A stretch of DNA of 64,000 bases, taken from NCBI GenBank assembly GCA_012862575.1, contig BLSF01000002.1, forward strand, positions 1,116,001-1,180,000. The letters are read 5' to 3'. A program made the translations under genes and the position numbers. The notes beneath the pieces were generated by a model. The model did no database searches and was not told where the DNA came from. It saw only the letters and a list, made by a program, of their open reading frames with translations. Below, in pieces: positions 46,713 to 55,905 of this stretch (its first letter is position 1; each line of letters begins with the position of its first letter). The DNA is from Parietichytrium sp. I65-24A (taxonomy: Eukaryota; Sar; Bigyra; Thraustochytrida; Thraustochytriidae).

Positions 46713-48608
46713 ATGTTGCGCTGGAGCAAAGGGCAGCTCAAGTATGTGGTCGGACTTGCGGCCCTTTATGGGCTTTTGAAGTTCGTTCGGCCGTGGCTCG
46801 CCAAGCTAAAGGTTCGAATTGCGGCTTACATGGTCGGGAAGACTATCGACAAGATCACGTCCACGCCAGGACACCGGTGCGAAGTGGGAAAGCTTCAGAA
46901 AGAGGACGAGATATACAAGTATTTCATCAACGCGCCAAGAAATCTTCCTGAGCTTTTCGCAGAAGCTGAAAACTTTGCTGACAAAGAGTTTTTGGCTTTC
47001 CTCGACAAGAGCAATGGGATCGAGGAGCGGCTGACCTACAGAGACACCTTGGAGACGGCAAAAGCTCTGCAACACGCTCTCGTTAGTGAGTACGGAGTGA
47101 AGCCAGGCGACCGAGTAGCCATTCTCATGGCGAACGTCACCGAGTTTCCGGTCTCCTTCATCAGCGTCGTGTCATGCGGAGCGATCGCAGTGAACTTGAA
47201 TGCGTTCTGGTCCGGAGACCTTATCAGGTACGGAATTCAGGACAGTCAGGCTTCGGTATTGATCGCTGACGAGAGGCGGCTCGGGCGACTCATCAAAGTT
47301 GACGGACTGAAGCCCCTCATGGACCAGGGCCTCAAGGTGATTTTGGTTCGCGACCCCAAAGAACCGAGCGTCAAGGTCTCTTCGATTAAGGAGTTTAGCC
47401 ACATCATTGAATCTGCCAAGCAAGCCCGCTCTGCAAAACAAGAGCAGTATTCGCCAGAGCCCGAAGATGTCGCTTGTATTATGTACACTAGTGGAACGAC
47501 TTCAGCACATCCTAAAGGGGTGTGTTTGACGCACGAGAGCTTTTGCCAAGCCACTGTCTCATACGCTTTGTTTCTCGATGTTTTAGCCGCGTTTCAGGGT
47601 CATACGCATGTGCGGAGAGTCGATCTGATCACATCCCCACTGTTTCACGCCGCAGCGTTCACGTCCGCATTCCTACTTGCATTCTTCAATGGCAACAAAC
47701 TCGTTTTCTTGCCCAAATGGAGCACCAGTGCCGCAATTGACGCCTTCATTGAAGAGCAGGTAACTTTCGTTGGGCTGATGCCAACCATGCTTAACGACCT
47801 GCTTTGTGACCCTCGGTTCAATGCGGAGAAAGAAAGGTTCGCCTTAACGAACATCGGAACCGGCGGAGCCTCTTGCCCTTCAGAGCTCATCAAACGTCTA
47901 CACGCGACACTCCCTCACGTAAGTCAAGGCACCGGCTGGGGCCTGACTGAATCCAATGCCATGGGAACCTTCATAGGAGGTCCAGAATTCAGAGAGTACT
48001 TTTTGAGCTGCGGCAGGCAGCACAAAATCGTGGACATTAAGGTCGTGGACCCAGAGACAGCCAAAGACATTACCGACCCCGATGTAGAAGGGGAGCTATG
48101 CATCCGAACAATTTGTAATATGAAATCATACTGGAACATGCCCGTCGACACGAAGAAGGCGTTTTACCCAGGCGGGTGGCTGCGCTCAGGAGACATTGGT
48201 CGAATCAACTCGCAGGGATACGTGTACATTACCGACCGGATCAAGGACATTGTCATCCGCGGAGGAGAGAACATTTCTTCCGCGCTTGTTGAAGACGTGA
48301 TCCTCCGAGTCAACCCGAGGCAGGTCGTGGAAGCGGCTGTTTTTGGGCTCCCACACCCAAGGCTCGGAGAGCAGCTTTGCGCGGCCATCACCGTCAAAGA
48401 TGACGAGGATGACCTGAAAAGTCCCATTTCAAAGGACCGTGTCTCGGAGTACCTCACACAGCACCTCGCTCCTCACATGGTCCCATCTTGCATTTTCCTC
48501 CGAGACGCCACGCGCAAACCCCTTCCCCGGGGCCCCACAGGCAAGATACTGAAAAAATCGCTCCGCGAAGAATACCAAGACTACACAGAGACCATCTCCG
48601 CGGCATGA
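46713..48608 (+). CDS. Long-chain fatty-acid-CoA ligase-like protein (ANL superfamily), membrane-anchored
   Basis: This 631-residue AMP-forming ligase starts with a hydrophobic segment (YVVGLAALYGLLKFV, residues ~10-26) that should anchor it in the ER or peroxisome membrane. The ANL motifs are in order: the P-loop YTSGTTSAHPKG near 257-268, GWGLTES near 408, the GWLRSGDIGRI hinge near 488 and DRIKDIVIRGGENI. The catalytic lysine lies in PRGPTGKILKK near the C-terminus. It would activate a fatty acid as acyl-AMP and transfer it to CoA. The P-loop is unusual in having Ser for the canonical Gly plus one extra residue. Related families are FATP/SLC27 and 4-coumarate ligases; substrate length cannot be told from the sequence. 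The ATG at 46713 is the first in frame. Confidence 0.92.
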   Translation: MLRWSKGQLKYVVGLAALYGLLKFVRPWLAKLKVRIAAYMVGKTIDKITSTPGHRCEVGKLQKEDEIYKYFINAPRNLPELFAEAENFADKEFLAFLDKSNGIEERLTYRDTLETAKALQHALVSEYGVKPGDRVAILMANVTEFPVSFISVVSCGAIAVNLNAFWSGDLIRYGIQDSQASVLIADERRLGRLIKVDGLKPLMDQGLKVILVRDPKEPSVKVSSIKEFSHIIESAKQARSAKQEQYSPEPEDVACIMYTSGTTSAHPKGVCLTHESFCQATVSYALFLDVLAAFQGHTHVRRVDLITSPLFHAAAFTSAFLLAFFNGNKLVFLPKWSTSAAIDAFIEEQVTFVGLMPTMLNDLLCDPRFNAEKERFALTNIGTGGASCPSELIKRLHATLPHVSQGTGWGLTESNAMGTFIGGPEFREYFLSCGRQHKIVDIKVVDPETAKDITDPDVEGELCIRTICNMKSYWNMPVDTKKAFYPGGWLRSGDIGRINSQGYVYITDRIKDIVIRGGENISSALVEDVILRVNPRQVVEAAVFGLPHPRLGEQLCAAITVKDDEDDLKSPISKDRVSEYLTQHLAPHMVPSCIFLRDATRKPLPRGPTGKILKKSLREEYQDYTETISAA

Positions 48609-49675
48609 TCCTAGTGCTTGCCGCAGCTATTGCAGGTTCCATACTCCCCCTTTCTCGATTCATCTCCTTCTTTCCCAACCTATTCCATCGATTTCTCTCT
48701 TCATAATCAAATAAGAAGCAAGTTCGCATCGACCTGCTCCTGGCAAAATTACACTTGCCACACTTGCCACACCATTCGCACTCTTACTGTAAAGAGTATC
48801 ACATTTTCAGTACGCCACTCTCAGCGACTCATTACACATGCACGTAGATAGGATACTACCAAATCGATCATGGTCTTCTAGTGAGGATTGATAGCCCCAT
48901 GGTAGCCCCTGTCTCTTTCACCATCACTTCACATCGCGAAACACCAGCACTCCAACTGACAGTGAAACATGTGTTCAGACTCGTCAGCGACCTACGACTC
49001 TAGCTACTGCTCGCTACGCCCAGTGAGACATATTAAGACCGGTGCAACGCCAAGATAGCGTATTAAACTCCTACTCTCTTGCACACCCTACTGCCCCGAG
49101 TAATGAGCACCTAATACCAACACCTTAAGAGCCATAGCAACTGAAGGTAAGCCAGGCGCGCACAGTGCCCCTGCAGGCACTTGCTACTTCTATAGTTGAT
49201 GCTAGATATAGCATTACTGTTACGCCGTCGGGACTTTGTTTCTTTTTGGAGAAGAGGCAAAGTTGGAAGAGACATAGAGACAGAGACACACTCAGAGAGA
49301 CAGAGAGAGACAGAGAGAGACAGAGAGAGAGAGAGCAAGGTTCGATTTGTGTATATCCGAAGAGTTGTCACGGCTTCCAAGGCTTTCTCAGCTGGCCAAG
49401 TTGTTCGAATCTGCGTAGTTTTTTCACTCAAGGTTGCGGGCTCCCGAAAGTTGCTGTGCGCGCGGGTCACGACGCTGGGAACGCTCAACGAAGGCTCAAA
49501 GTACGAGCTAAAGTTGGTTATCGAGTCTGAGGTTGCTAATTCGCAGTCTGCTTCATAAGCTTGAATCTTGCAGAGATTTCCTGATTCTTTTGAAGTAACA
49601 GCTCGAGCACCAAGAATTTCGGGCCACCCCGGAGATAGTGCGCTTTGTGTTTCTGCAGGGTCGTGAGAAAAGGGA
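48609..49675. promoter_or_regulatory. 1.07-kb spacer upstream of the VPS9 gene
   Basis: This region contains the 3' end of the acyl-CoA synthetase gene and the VPS9 promoter. Its main feature is the CAGAGAGAGA-type array at 49291-49335. No gene is supported; a long minus-strand frame across 49.1-50.0 kb is a shadow of the VPS9 gene's disordered N-terminus. Confidence 0.5.
49291..49335. repeat. GA-rich array with 10-bp units
   Basis: Units cagagagaga in tandem (from 49301, 49311 and 49321), preceded by a partial copy and ending in pure GA; about 340-385 bp upstream of the VPS9 ATG. Confidence 0.92.
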
Positions 49676-51379
49676 ATGGGAGCAGCGGATATGGCGGGCG
49701 AAGACCTGTTGGGATTGGGATCGATGGACGAAGGGAGTAGAGATGGCGGTGCGAGCGCTTCGACATTGGAGGATAGAATGGGACTCGGCGAACTGGGAAA
49801 GCTGTCACTGACTGGAGTGCTCGGGAACAGCAGCAGGTCACTGGCAGCACCCGAGGACGACGATACAAGATCTGAAGGGTCAGGCAAGGATTCATCAAGC
49901 GTAAGCAGTAGTGGGGAGAAATTGCCGGACGGTTTTGCGTTTCCCGTTACGAAAAAGATTATCCACTTCTTGAACAGATTCTCTTCTTCGCAGAACGAGC
50001 AAGGCGGCACCCCTGCGTTTCACCAGCCACAGCAAGAGCAAGGCGGGGAGAAGCAAGTTGAGCAGCCAGGACCACAGCAGCATCAAGAAGTAAATATTCC
50101 GCGGGACCAGTTCAATACGGAAGGAAAGGAGAATTCCCGTGCAAGCATTAGGAAAGACAACAACGTCTACACCAAGTTTGTGGAGTACCTTCGGAATCCT
50201 CGCGCAAGCGACGTACTGCAGAGCATCAAGCTATTTATTTCCCGATTTGTTGTGTCAGAGTCCTCCACCTTAGGAAAAGGAAACGAGGAAGGTATCTGCA
50301 CCGGGTGGGATGGTGATCGGATGCCAGGGCAAGACAATCAGTCCGCAAAACGAGTGCACGCTTTTCTTCGCAAGATGGAAGGCCAGCTCCGCCAGCATCC
50401 GCTGTGGAGGAGTCTACCCGCCGAGGAGTGGGAACTTATGGACGAAAGTCTGGAAAAGTTCGTCATGGTGAAGATTGAGAAGAAAGCTTTTCAGCCCACC
50501 GTTCGGGATGAGCAGCTTGATAACGCCATCCGAAACAAAATTCTGGACCTCACTTTTCTCAGACCAGACCACCTTGAGGTGAATCGCGTGTCTGACAATA
50601 ACTTGTCGCGCTGGATGCGGGCTGGAGACGAACTGTGTAAGATGAGCAATTTTAAGTCGCCGCGAGACAAAATTGTTTGCATTCAGAATTGCGCCAAGTT
50701 GATTGTCAGTATATTGCAGGAAAAAAGTACTCAAGTGAAAGGCCCACAAGTCGGCGCTGACGACTTTGTGCCTGCCCTAATATACGTTGTTCTCAAGTCG
50801 AACCCGGCAAATCTGTTCTCTAATCTCGAGTATGTTGCGGCATATAGAAACCCGGCCCGCCTTTTTGGCGAGGCTGGATATTACTTCACTCAGCTGACCC
50901 TGGCTGTCAGCTTTATCGAGAGCCTCGATAGCAAAACGTTGGGAATGGATCAATCCAAATTTGAATCTGGAATTCTCCTTTGCCGAGCAAAGAGGAAGGC
51001 CGACTCATCTTTTAACTTCGGCTGGCTCGGAAATCAAGAGGAAGGGGATGGCGAGCTGAGCAGCAGTGACAGCCCAGAATCAAAAGTTGCAACAGGCTCG
51101 CTATTGGAACCATTGATCTCCTCTACTTCTTCTTCACAGAGTGGTGCCCAGACTTCCCTTCTTTCCCCTGAATACGATGCTCCACCAGCATCGAACGGAG
51201 AGAAGGATGGGCTTCCGAATTGGAGCTCTCCTGAACAAGTGAATGAATGGAAGGAGGGTACTTTTCGTTTCCGAAATATGAACGTGGAGGACCTGAAGAT
51301 AGGAGACGTTGCAGCTTTGCTTGAAGAGTACAAACAGCTCGCTGGTGCTGTTGACTCCCTTTTGCAAGAAAGGAAATAG
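49676..51379 (+). CDS. VPS9-domain Rab5-type guanine nucleotide exchange factor
   Basis: This 567-residue protein has a VPS9 domain at ~327-441 with the family hallmarks SPRDKIVCIQNCAKLI, GADDFVPALIYVVLKSNP and NLEYVAAYRNPARLFGEAGYYFTQL (read as two segments), then AVSFIESLD. A helical bundle characteristic of RABEX5/VPS9 proteins precedes it (residues ~160-325, with HPLWRSLPAEEWELMDESLEKF). VPS9 proteins load GTP on Rab5-family GTPases at early endosomes. The N-terminal 150 residues are acidic, Gln- and Ser-rich and disordered. No ubiquitin-binding finger or CUE domain is visible. The ATG at 49676 is used; Met6 is an alternative. Its stop lies 93 bp from the stop of the convergent EGF/7TM gene. 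Confidence 0.89.
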   Translation: MGAADMAGEDLLGLGSMDEGSRDGGASASTLEDRMGLGELGKLSLTGVLGNSSRSLAAPEDDDTRSEGSGKDSSSVSSSGEKLPDGFAFPVTKKIIHFLNRFSSSQNEQGGTPAFHQPQQEQGGEKQVEQPGPQQHQEVNIPRDQFNTEGKENSRASIRKDNNVYTKFVEYLRNPRASDVLQSIKLFISRFVVSESSTLGKGNEEGICTGWDGDRMPGQDNQSAKRVHAFLRKMEGQLRQHPLWRSLPAEEWELMDESLEKFVMVKIEKKAFQPTVRDEQLDNAIRNKILDLTFLRPDHLEVNRVSDNNLSRWMRAGDELCKMSNFKSPRDKIVCIQNCAKLIVSILQEKSTQVKGPQVGADDFVPALIYVVLKSNPANLFSNLEYVAAYRNPARLFGEAGYYFTQLTLAVSFIESLDSKTLGMDQSKFESGILLCRAKRKADSSFNFGWLGNQEEGDGELSSSDSPESKVATGSLLEPLISSTSSSQSGAQTSLLSPEYDAPPASNGEKDGLPNWSSPEQVNEWKEGTFRFRNMNVEDLKIGDVAALLEEYKQLAGAVDSLLQERK

Positions 51380-51472
51380 CGATTCGGAATCAAATTGTTC
51401 ATGACCAAAATTAATTGTATTTTACTGTCGATTCGCCTTTAAGCCTTCGGTGTGAAAAATAATAGTTTCTTG

Positions 51473-52567
51473 TCACGAGTTTGCGACGGAGTTGCCGATT
51501 TTCAGCGGAGTTAAAATTCTAGAGTCTGCAAGCGACGGCAAATTGGTGCGATGCATAGAGGAGTTCGGGGCTGTCATTGGAGTGATTGACCGGCTACGCC
51601 CAGATTTTCGACTATGGAAAAACTTTCGAATGCTGAATATTACGGAAGCACTGATTGCCAAGCTAGAAAAGAAGGCTCTCAACGGCCCGTAGTATAAATA
51701 GAATCTGAACCCACTCTCCGAAAAACCTGCCCACGTGTCCACTATGAGGGTAGGAAAATGAACCGCGACGATGAGAAACTTGCCGCTAAATGATATGGCC
51801 TGAGCCGCGAGAAGCACGCGCATGTTCGTTTTCTCCTGGCCCTGAATGGCCCGCATCTCCTTCATTTCTTTCAAGTGCTTGAGAACAGTGTTCATAGTCA
51901 TGCGAATCAATACAATGCGACAGGCAGATCCAGCCGCTGATATTCGCCACGACCACGCCATCAGGCTTGTATGTAGCCACGGATCAGACGTAGCTGGGGC
52001 AATGAGCAGCACTAGTCCGGCGACGGCGCTCGAGGCGCTCAAGATGTTAATCCCTTTGCGGAGCCTCTTGGGCTCGTACTTGACAGGAGAGGCGGTATGA
52101 CGAAGAACCATGTGCAGATAGTGCGTTTTCTTCAATAATGTGGAGTCTGTGGAAATAAAAGCCACGGGCATCCCGATTGCACCACATGCTGTGGCAAGAA
52201 AGTCATCGCCAAGGTATGGGTCGAATAGGTTCGCGAGATGGCGTATGCAATATACGACGCCCGTGCCACACACGATTATGCAAAGCAGCAAGCCGAACCC
52301 CATCTTGACTGACAGCCTACGAATCCCCAGCCTCAGCGCAATCAGGAACAGTGTAAGCGACACACCGACGAGGGACGAGATTGTGGTTGCGACCAGAACC
52401 CCCTTGAACGTCGCGGTGTGGACAATGCAAGCGCTTGACTCGAAAGGTTGATCCTCCCACGCGACCTCCCGTGTTTGGTGCCAGCCAGCGAAGCATTCGC
52501 ACCGGGATACGCCGGTGCTATTCTCCGTGACGCATTCCCCCTTGAAACAGTCAAACTCGCAGGCCAT
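51473..52567 (-). CDS. EGF-like / seven-transmembrane protein
   Basis: This 364-residue membrane protein begins with a six-cysteine EGF-like module (C3, C7, C12, C23, C25, C47; CECFAGWHQ is the recognisable core). Seven hydrophobic segments then run between residues ~57 and 335 (for example VLVATTISSLVGVSLTLFL, FGLLLCIIVCGTGVVYCI, SFSGKFLIVAVHFP). The basic, Ser-rich C-terminal tail (residues ~335-364) contains several SR/RS sites and should be cytosolic. The layout is that of an orphan GPCR-like receptor, but no known GPCR motif (DRY, NPxxY) is visible and I do not recognise a family. There is no signal peptide before the EGF module with the ATG at 52567; the upstream open frame lacks ATG, so a 5' exon supplying a signal peptide is possible. 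Confidence 0.7.
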   Translation of the reverse strand: MACEFDCFKGECVTENSTGVSRCECFAGWHQTREVAWEDQPFESSACIVHTATFKGVLVATTISSLVGVSLTLFLIALRLGIRRLSVKMGFGLLLCIIVCGTGVVYCIRHLANLFDPYLGDDFLATACGAIGMPVAFISTDSTLLKKTHYLHMVLRHTASPVKYEPKRLRKGINILSASSAVAGLVLLIAPATSDPWLHTSLMAWSWRISAAGSACRIVLIRMTMNTVLKHLKEMKEMRAIQGQEKTNMRVLLAAQAISFSGKFLIVAVHFPTLIVDTWAGFSESGFRFYLYYGPLRAFFSSLAISASVIFSIRKFFHSRKSGRSRSITPMTAPNSSMHRTNLPSLADSRILTPLKIGNSVANS

Positions 52568-53469
52568 CTCGAGTCGTCTCGGCTGCAACGCCGGCTCTGC
52601 GTGTGGCCTCAATTTGAGTCTTGCATCTTTTACTTCATCTCCCACTCACGGTCCCCATTGTCCCCATTACCTCTGAGCTTAAAAAAACTTGCCGCCAGCA
52701 ACAAAGGTTTTCGGCCTACCGTACACACCATTCAACGTATGGGTCAAGTTGCGTAATTTGCTATGACGCTTCTGTCCAAATCTAGCTCCTCTCAATTGTT
52801 GCTCGTTTCATTTTTCCTTTCATCTCCCACCCGACAGCAGACCTTTACAGCGACCGTGTATGTCTTGTGCCGAAGAAGTTTAGACGCTACTGGACAGCAT
52901 TGCACTTGTCCGTTGGGGGGTCGACTCACTGTGGCACTGACATTGTGGCACTTTTGTGCTGCGTGGCCTGCCTGTGTGACTTGCCGGCGGCGTATCGAGA
53001 GTGGGCGAAGATCCGCAGTTGCAAATTGGCTCTTGAAGGAGCGCTGGCCATTCGACCATTCGACCATCTCGCTTCTCGCATGTAAGAATTTATGTAAAAA
53101 GTTTACAATTTGACTACTTCGCATCAGCTCTTGACCTGGTGTTCAGTTATGGACAGCGTTAGCAATCGGAGATGGAGTAGCGTAGTTTTATGTTCTGAGA
53201 GAGTCCAAAAATTATGCAACGGAACGAGAAAGAGGTTTTTTGGTTTTAATGGTTGGAAAGGTTGGAAAGGCTCTCATAAACAACAATACCATGGAGACAG
53301 GTTGAGGCGGGGTGTGGCTTAAACAAAGGTTGGCATGGCATCATAGCATAGCAGGAAGAGAGAGCTCTCCACAAAGTGTGTGGAATTCGTGATTGTGAAA
53401 GAGTGCTGAGCAGCAAGTGCAGAGGCCCGACCTTGAGAGCTCGGGGGAAAATCATAGAGGCTCGCCAAT
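52568..53469. promoter_or_regulatory. Spacer upstream of the EGF/7TM gene
   Basis: These 900 bp should contain the EGF/7TM promoter and the GFA-like 3' end. Gtgagt near 52640 and gcag near 52590 on the minus strand could mark an intron of the EGF/7TM gene, but no signal peptide results from joining them. A two-copy gttggaaag unit lies at about 53253-53270. No gene is seen. Confidence 0.4.
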
Positions 53470-54162
53470 CTATTTCCTACCCGGCTTCAAGTCTTGGAGC
53501 AATGTGGTTGGCACTTGTTGGAGCAAGTCGTTGTCTCCTTTCATCGTGAAGATTCCGTAGACTACTTTACAGAGCGTCGTTGCGAGGAAAGAAAAGGGCA
53601 GCTCTTCCGCGACTTTGGCGCCAGGAATGAGCGGTAGTCCCTCGGGCCAACGATGGCTGGCATGCAGGTAATAGGTGGGCTGACCGAAGATTGACTTGTC
53701 GGCGCAGTTCTCGATGAAGAGGATGACCATTGGGTATGCCGGAAGCTCAGGCATGATCAAGAGCGGCGTCTTGCAATGCTTGCAGCTCAGGCGTTTCAAG
53801 AAGCTGTCCTGATAGAGCTTGAGAAACTCGACGCTTTCCGCTCCTTTGATTATCTTCAAATCTGATTTCCATACTTGTGCCGACTCAATCGCTTTGTACG
53901 GCGTGTTGATGTCAGCGCCGAGCCTATCACGCATGTGATGAAGGTATTTGGAACAATCGCCACAATAGCAAACGGCATTGAGATAGCTTTGGCGAGGCTC
54001 GAGCTCAGCTTGAAATTTGCAGCACCTGCACGAAATCAAGACACGCTCCTGGGTCGCTTTCTCGGCGGCGCTTTGTTTTCTCCATAGCCAGCGCAGCCCG
54101 ACAGCAGCCCCTGCTATCACGACAGCTCCAACCGCTAGCTCCAGCTCGGTTGAGCGCTCCAT
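53470..54162 (-). CDS. GFA/CENP-V-fold protein with N-terminal membrane anchor
   Basis: This 230-residue protein has one hydrophobic segment (residues 7-26, ELAVGAVVIAGAAVGLRWLW), then a zinc-binding domain of the glutathione-dependent formaldehyde-activating (GFA)/CENP-V superfamily. Cysteines are arranged as C45-R-C47-C48, C65-Y-C67-x2-C70 and C127-x2-C130, with the typical NAVCYCGDCSKYLHHM block. It resembles the uncharacterised DUF6151-type branch more than true formaldehyde-activating enzymes. The fold binds two zinc ions; enzymatic function of this branch is unknown. A single-pass anchor would place the domain on a membrane surface. The ATG at 54162 is the first in frame. It is followed on the same strand by the EGF/7TM gene and preceded by the deacetylase. 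Confidence 0.76.
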   Translation of the reverse strand: MERSTELELAVGAVVIAGAAVGLRWLWRKQSAAEKATQERVLISCRCCKFQAELEPRQSYLNAVCYCGDCSKYLHHMRDRLGADINTPYKAIESAQVWKSDLKIIKGAESVEFLKLYQDSFLKRLSCKHCKTPLLIMPELPAYPMVILFIENCADKSIFGQPTYYLHASHRWPEGLPLIPGAKVAEELPFSFLATTLCKVVYGIFTMKGDNDLLQQVPTTLLQDLKPGRK

Positions 54163-54705
54163 CCTCCCTAAACGAAATGCCCACTCAATGCCACAGTCGC
54201 CACCCTGGCCTTCTGTTTGGGCTGAGGCTTCAAAGATCGGGAAACACGTCAACTCCACGCCGCGTTGCTCCTTTTCTCTATTCCGAGCAGCTCACATCAC
54301 CTATGGGCTGGGTGGCCACTTGACCCGATATCTTTGGTAGTACTCGTATACTGACCGGTACACAGTATCGTGTCTCTCGCAGCCACTGGACGTGTCTTGG
54401 TCCGACGAATGCTCCGAGAGCGCGGCTTGCTTGCCACTCGTATGTATGCGCATGTCTTTGGTCCTACAGGCACGCCAAAAGCCGACAAGAGCGCTTGAGT
54501 GTCGTTGTGAAAATAATGGCCAAATCTATTCTTTTTCTTCTTTTCTCATCAAGAATTCAGATCGCATTCAAACCTTCGTCAATATCAAAGCAAATAAACA
54601 AACGCAAAACCACCTAAAAAACAAAACGCAAAACAAGAAGAAATTTAAAATTAGGACGGCATGTGTTACGTAGAATCTGCGTCAAAGAAATAGTCGGATG
54701 TTTGG
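54163..54705. other. Spacer between deacetylase and GFA-like genes
   Basis: These 543 bp are AT-rich in the part next to the deacetylase stop (A-runs around 54595-54650). A GTAC-containing word (ggtagtactcgtatactgaccggtac) spans about 54335-54360. No gene is seen. Confidence 0.45.
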
Positions 54706-55905
54706 CTAATTTTTGTCAAACAACAGAGCTGAAAGAAGGTCTGCGCGCTTCTCACTTGGAACAGATGCAAGGAGTTTTTCGACTTGATCGCGGATTGACT
54801 CCCCCTCCTCCCCAAGCTCAGATTCGACAAGCGGCAAACCAGCGGCTTTTGCCACCTTCCGAATAAGCGCGAGCTGGTGTGGCTGGCAAGATTGGTAGCC
54901 TCTGGCGTTCACCTCGTGCAGGCTCTCGTCGCAGCATTTCTGTGCGCGCTTTCCAATCAACTCCTCAACCACAGCCATTCCGCAAAAAGGAACATACTCT
55001 TTTGAGTAACCGCCTTCGTGGGCGAAGATGATCTGCCCACCGCAGTGCTTCGCGGCAAGCTCGATCATCGACTTGGCTATGCTACGGTAAGCTTCGCTGG
55101 AAAGCATCATTGAAGCAAGAGGATCGACGTAACTGGCATCAAAGCCAGAGCTTACAAAGATCAGGTCCGGCTTGAAGTCCTCGATGGCAGGAATTACAAT
55201 GTGTTTAAATGCTGCGGCGTATGCTCCAGTTCCGCAGCCTGGAGGAAGCGGCACATTTATGGTTGTCTTGTCTCCAGTGATAATGTCGCCAGTACCGATA
55301 GGGTAGTTATTATCTTGGTGAAGGGAAATGAAAAGAGTCTCCGGATCATTGCGAAAAGCCTCCTCCGTGCCGTTCCCGTGGTGCACATCGTAATCCACGA
55401 TAGCGATTCTTTTCTTACCTAGAGTTCTGGCGTGCATTGCGCCAAGAACGACATTATTAAAGATGCAAAAGCCCATACCTTTATTTGACTCGGCGTGATG
55501 CCCGGGAGGACGAACGAGGCAGTACGCATTGTCTACCTTTCCCTCGAGAACTGCTTCGACTGCTGCAAGCACGCCGCCTGCCGACAGTGTAGCAATGTCG
55601 TAACCGAAAGGTCCGAGCCTAGCCACCTCCCCAGTCTCCCCGCCCGCTCCTTGGCTGAGCTTGATCACCTTCTCAATATACTCGGTGGTATGAAAACGCG
55701 CGATCTCCTCCTTGGTAGCCTGCCTCGCTTTAATCCGCACCATCTCGTCCAGCAGGCCGCTCACTCCGAGCAGAGAGTGAAACCTGTGCTTGGTGTCCTT
55801 GTTCTCCCAGTGCTCCCCAGTCATCACCCACTTGCTGTAAGAAATCGACCCCGGGTCGTGCCACAAGTAGTGCTCTTCGAACACATATCCCGTCTTTCGC
55901 GCCAT
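54706..55905 (-). CDS. Class II (AcuC/HDAC-type) zinc deacetylase, bacterial-like
   Basis: This 399-residue arginase-fold deacetylase has all the catalytic elements. RPPGHHAE is around residues 130-137, the zinc ligands Asp and His are in DYDVHHGNGT around 166-175, and the third ligand is in SGFDAS around 252. EGGYS is near the end of the catalytic core. The opening GYVFEEHYLWHDPGS and VDNAYCLVRPPGHHAESNKGMGFCIFNN (as two parts) are strikingly like bacterial class II deacetylases of the acetoin-utilisation/acetylpolyamine type and plant HDA8/14-like proteins, rather than the nuclear HDA1 or RPD3 groups. The substrate could be acetyl-lysine or an acetylated polyamine; the sequence does not decide. 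No targeting peptide is seen. ATG at 55905. A bacterial origin by transfer is plausible but ancient sharing is equally possible. Confidence 0.95.
   Translation of the reverse strand: MARKTGYVFEEHYLWHDPGSISYSKWVMTGEHWENKDTKHRFHSLLGVSGLLDEMVRIKARQATKEEIARFHTTEYIEKVIKLSQGAGGETGEVARLGPFGYDIATLSAGGVLAAVEAVLEGKVDNAYCLVRPPGHHAESNKGMGFCIFNNVVLGAMHARTLGKKRIAIVDYDVHHGNGTEEAFRNDPETLFISLHQDNNYPIGTGDIITGDKTTINVPLPPGCGTGAYAAAFKHIVIPAIEDFKPDLIFVSSGFDASYVDPLASMMLSSEAYRSIAKSMIELAAKHCGGQIIFAHEGGYSKEYVPFCGMAVVEELIGKRAQKCCDESLHEVNARGYQSCQPHQLALIRKVAKAAGLPLVESELGEEGESIRDQVEKLLASVPSEKRADLLSALLFDKN

Noticed and set aside
49111-50010. 299-codon minus-strand frame across the VPS9 5' region
   Set aside because: Runs opposite the disordered N-terminus and through the GA array; no independent domain.
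52590-52645. Possible short intron (gtgagt ... gcag) before the EGF/7TM start
   Set aside because: Joining the ends gives only a few N-terminal residues and no signal peptide, so the model gains nothing.
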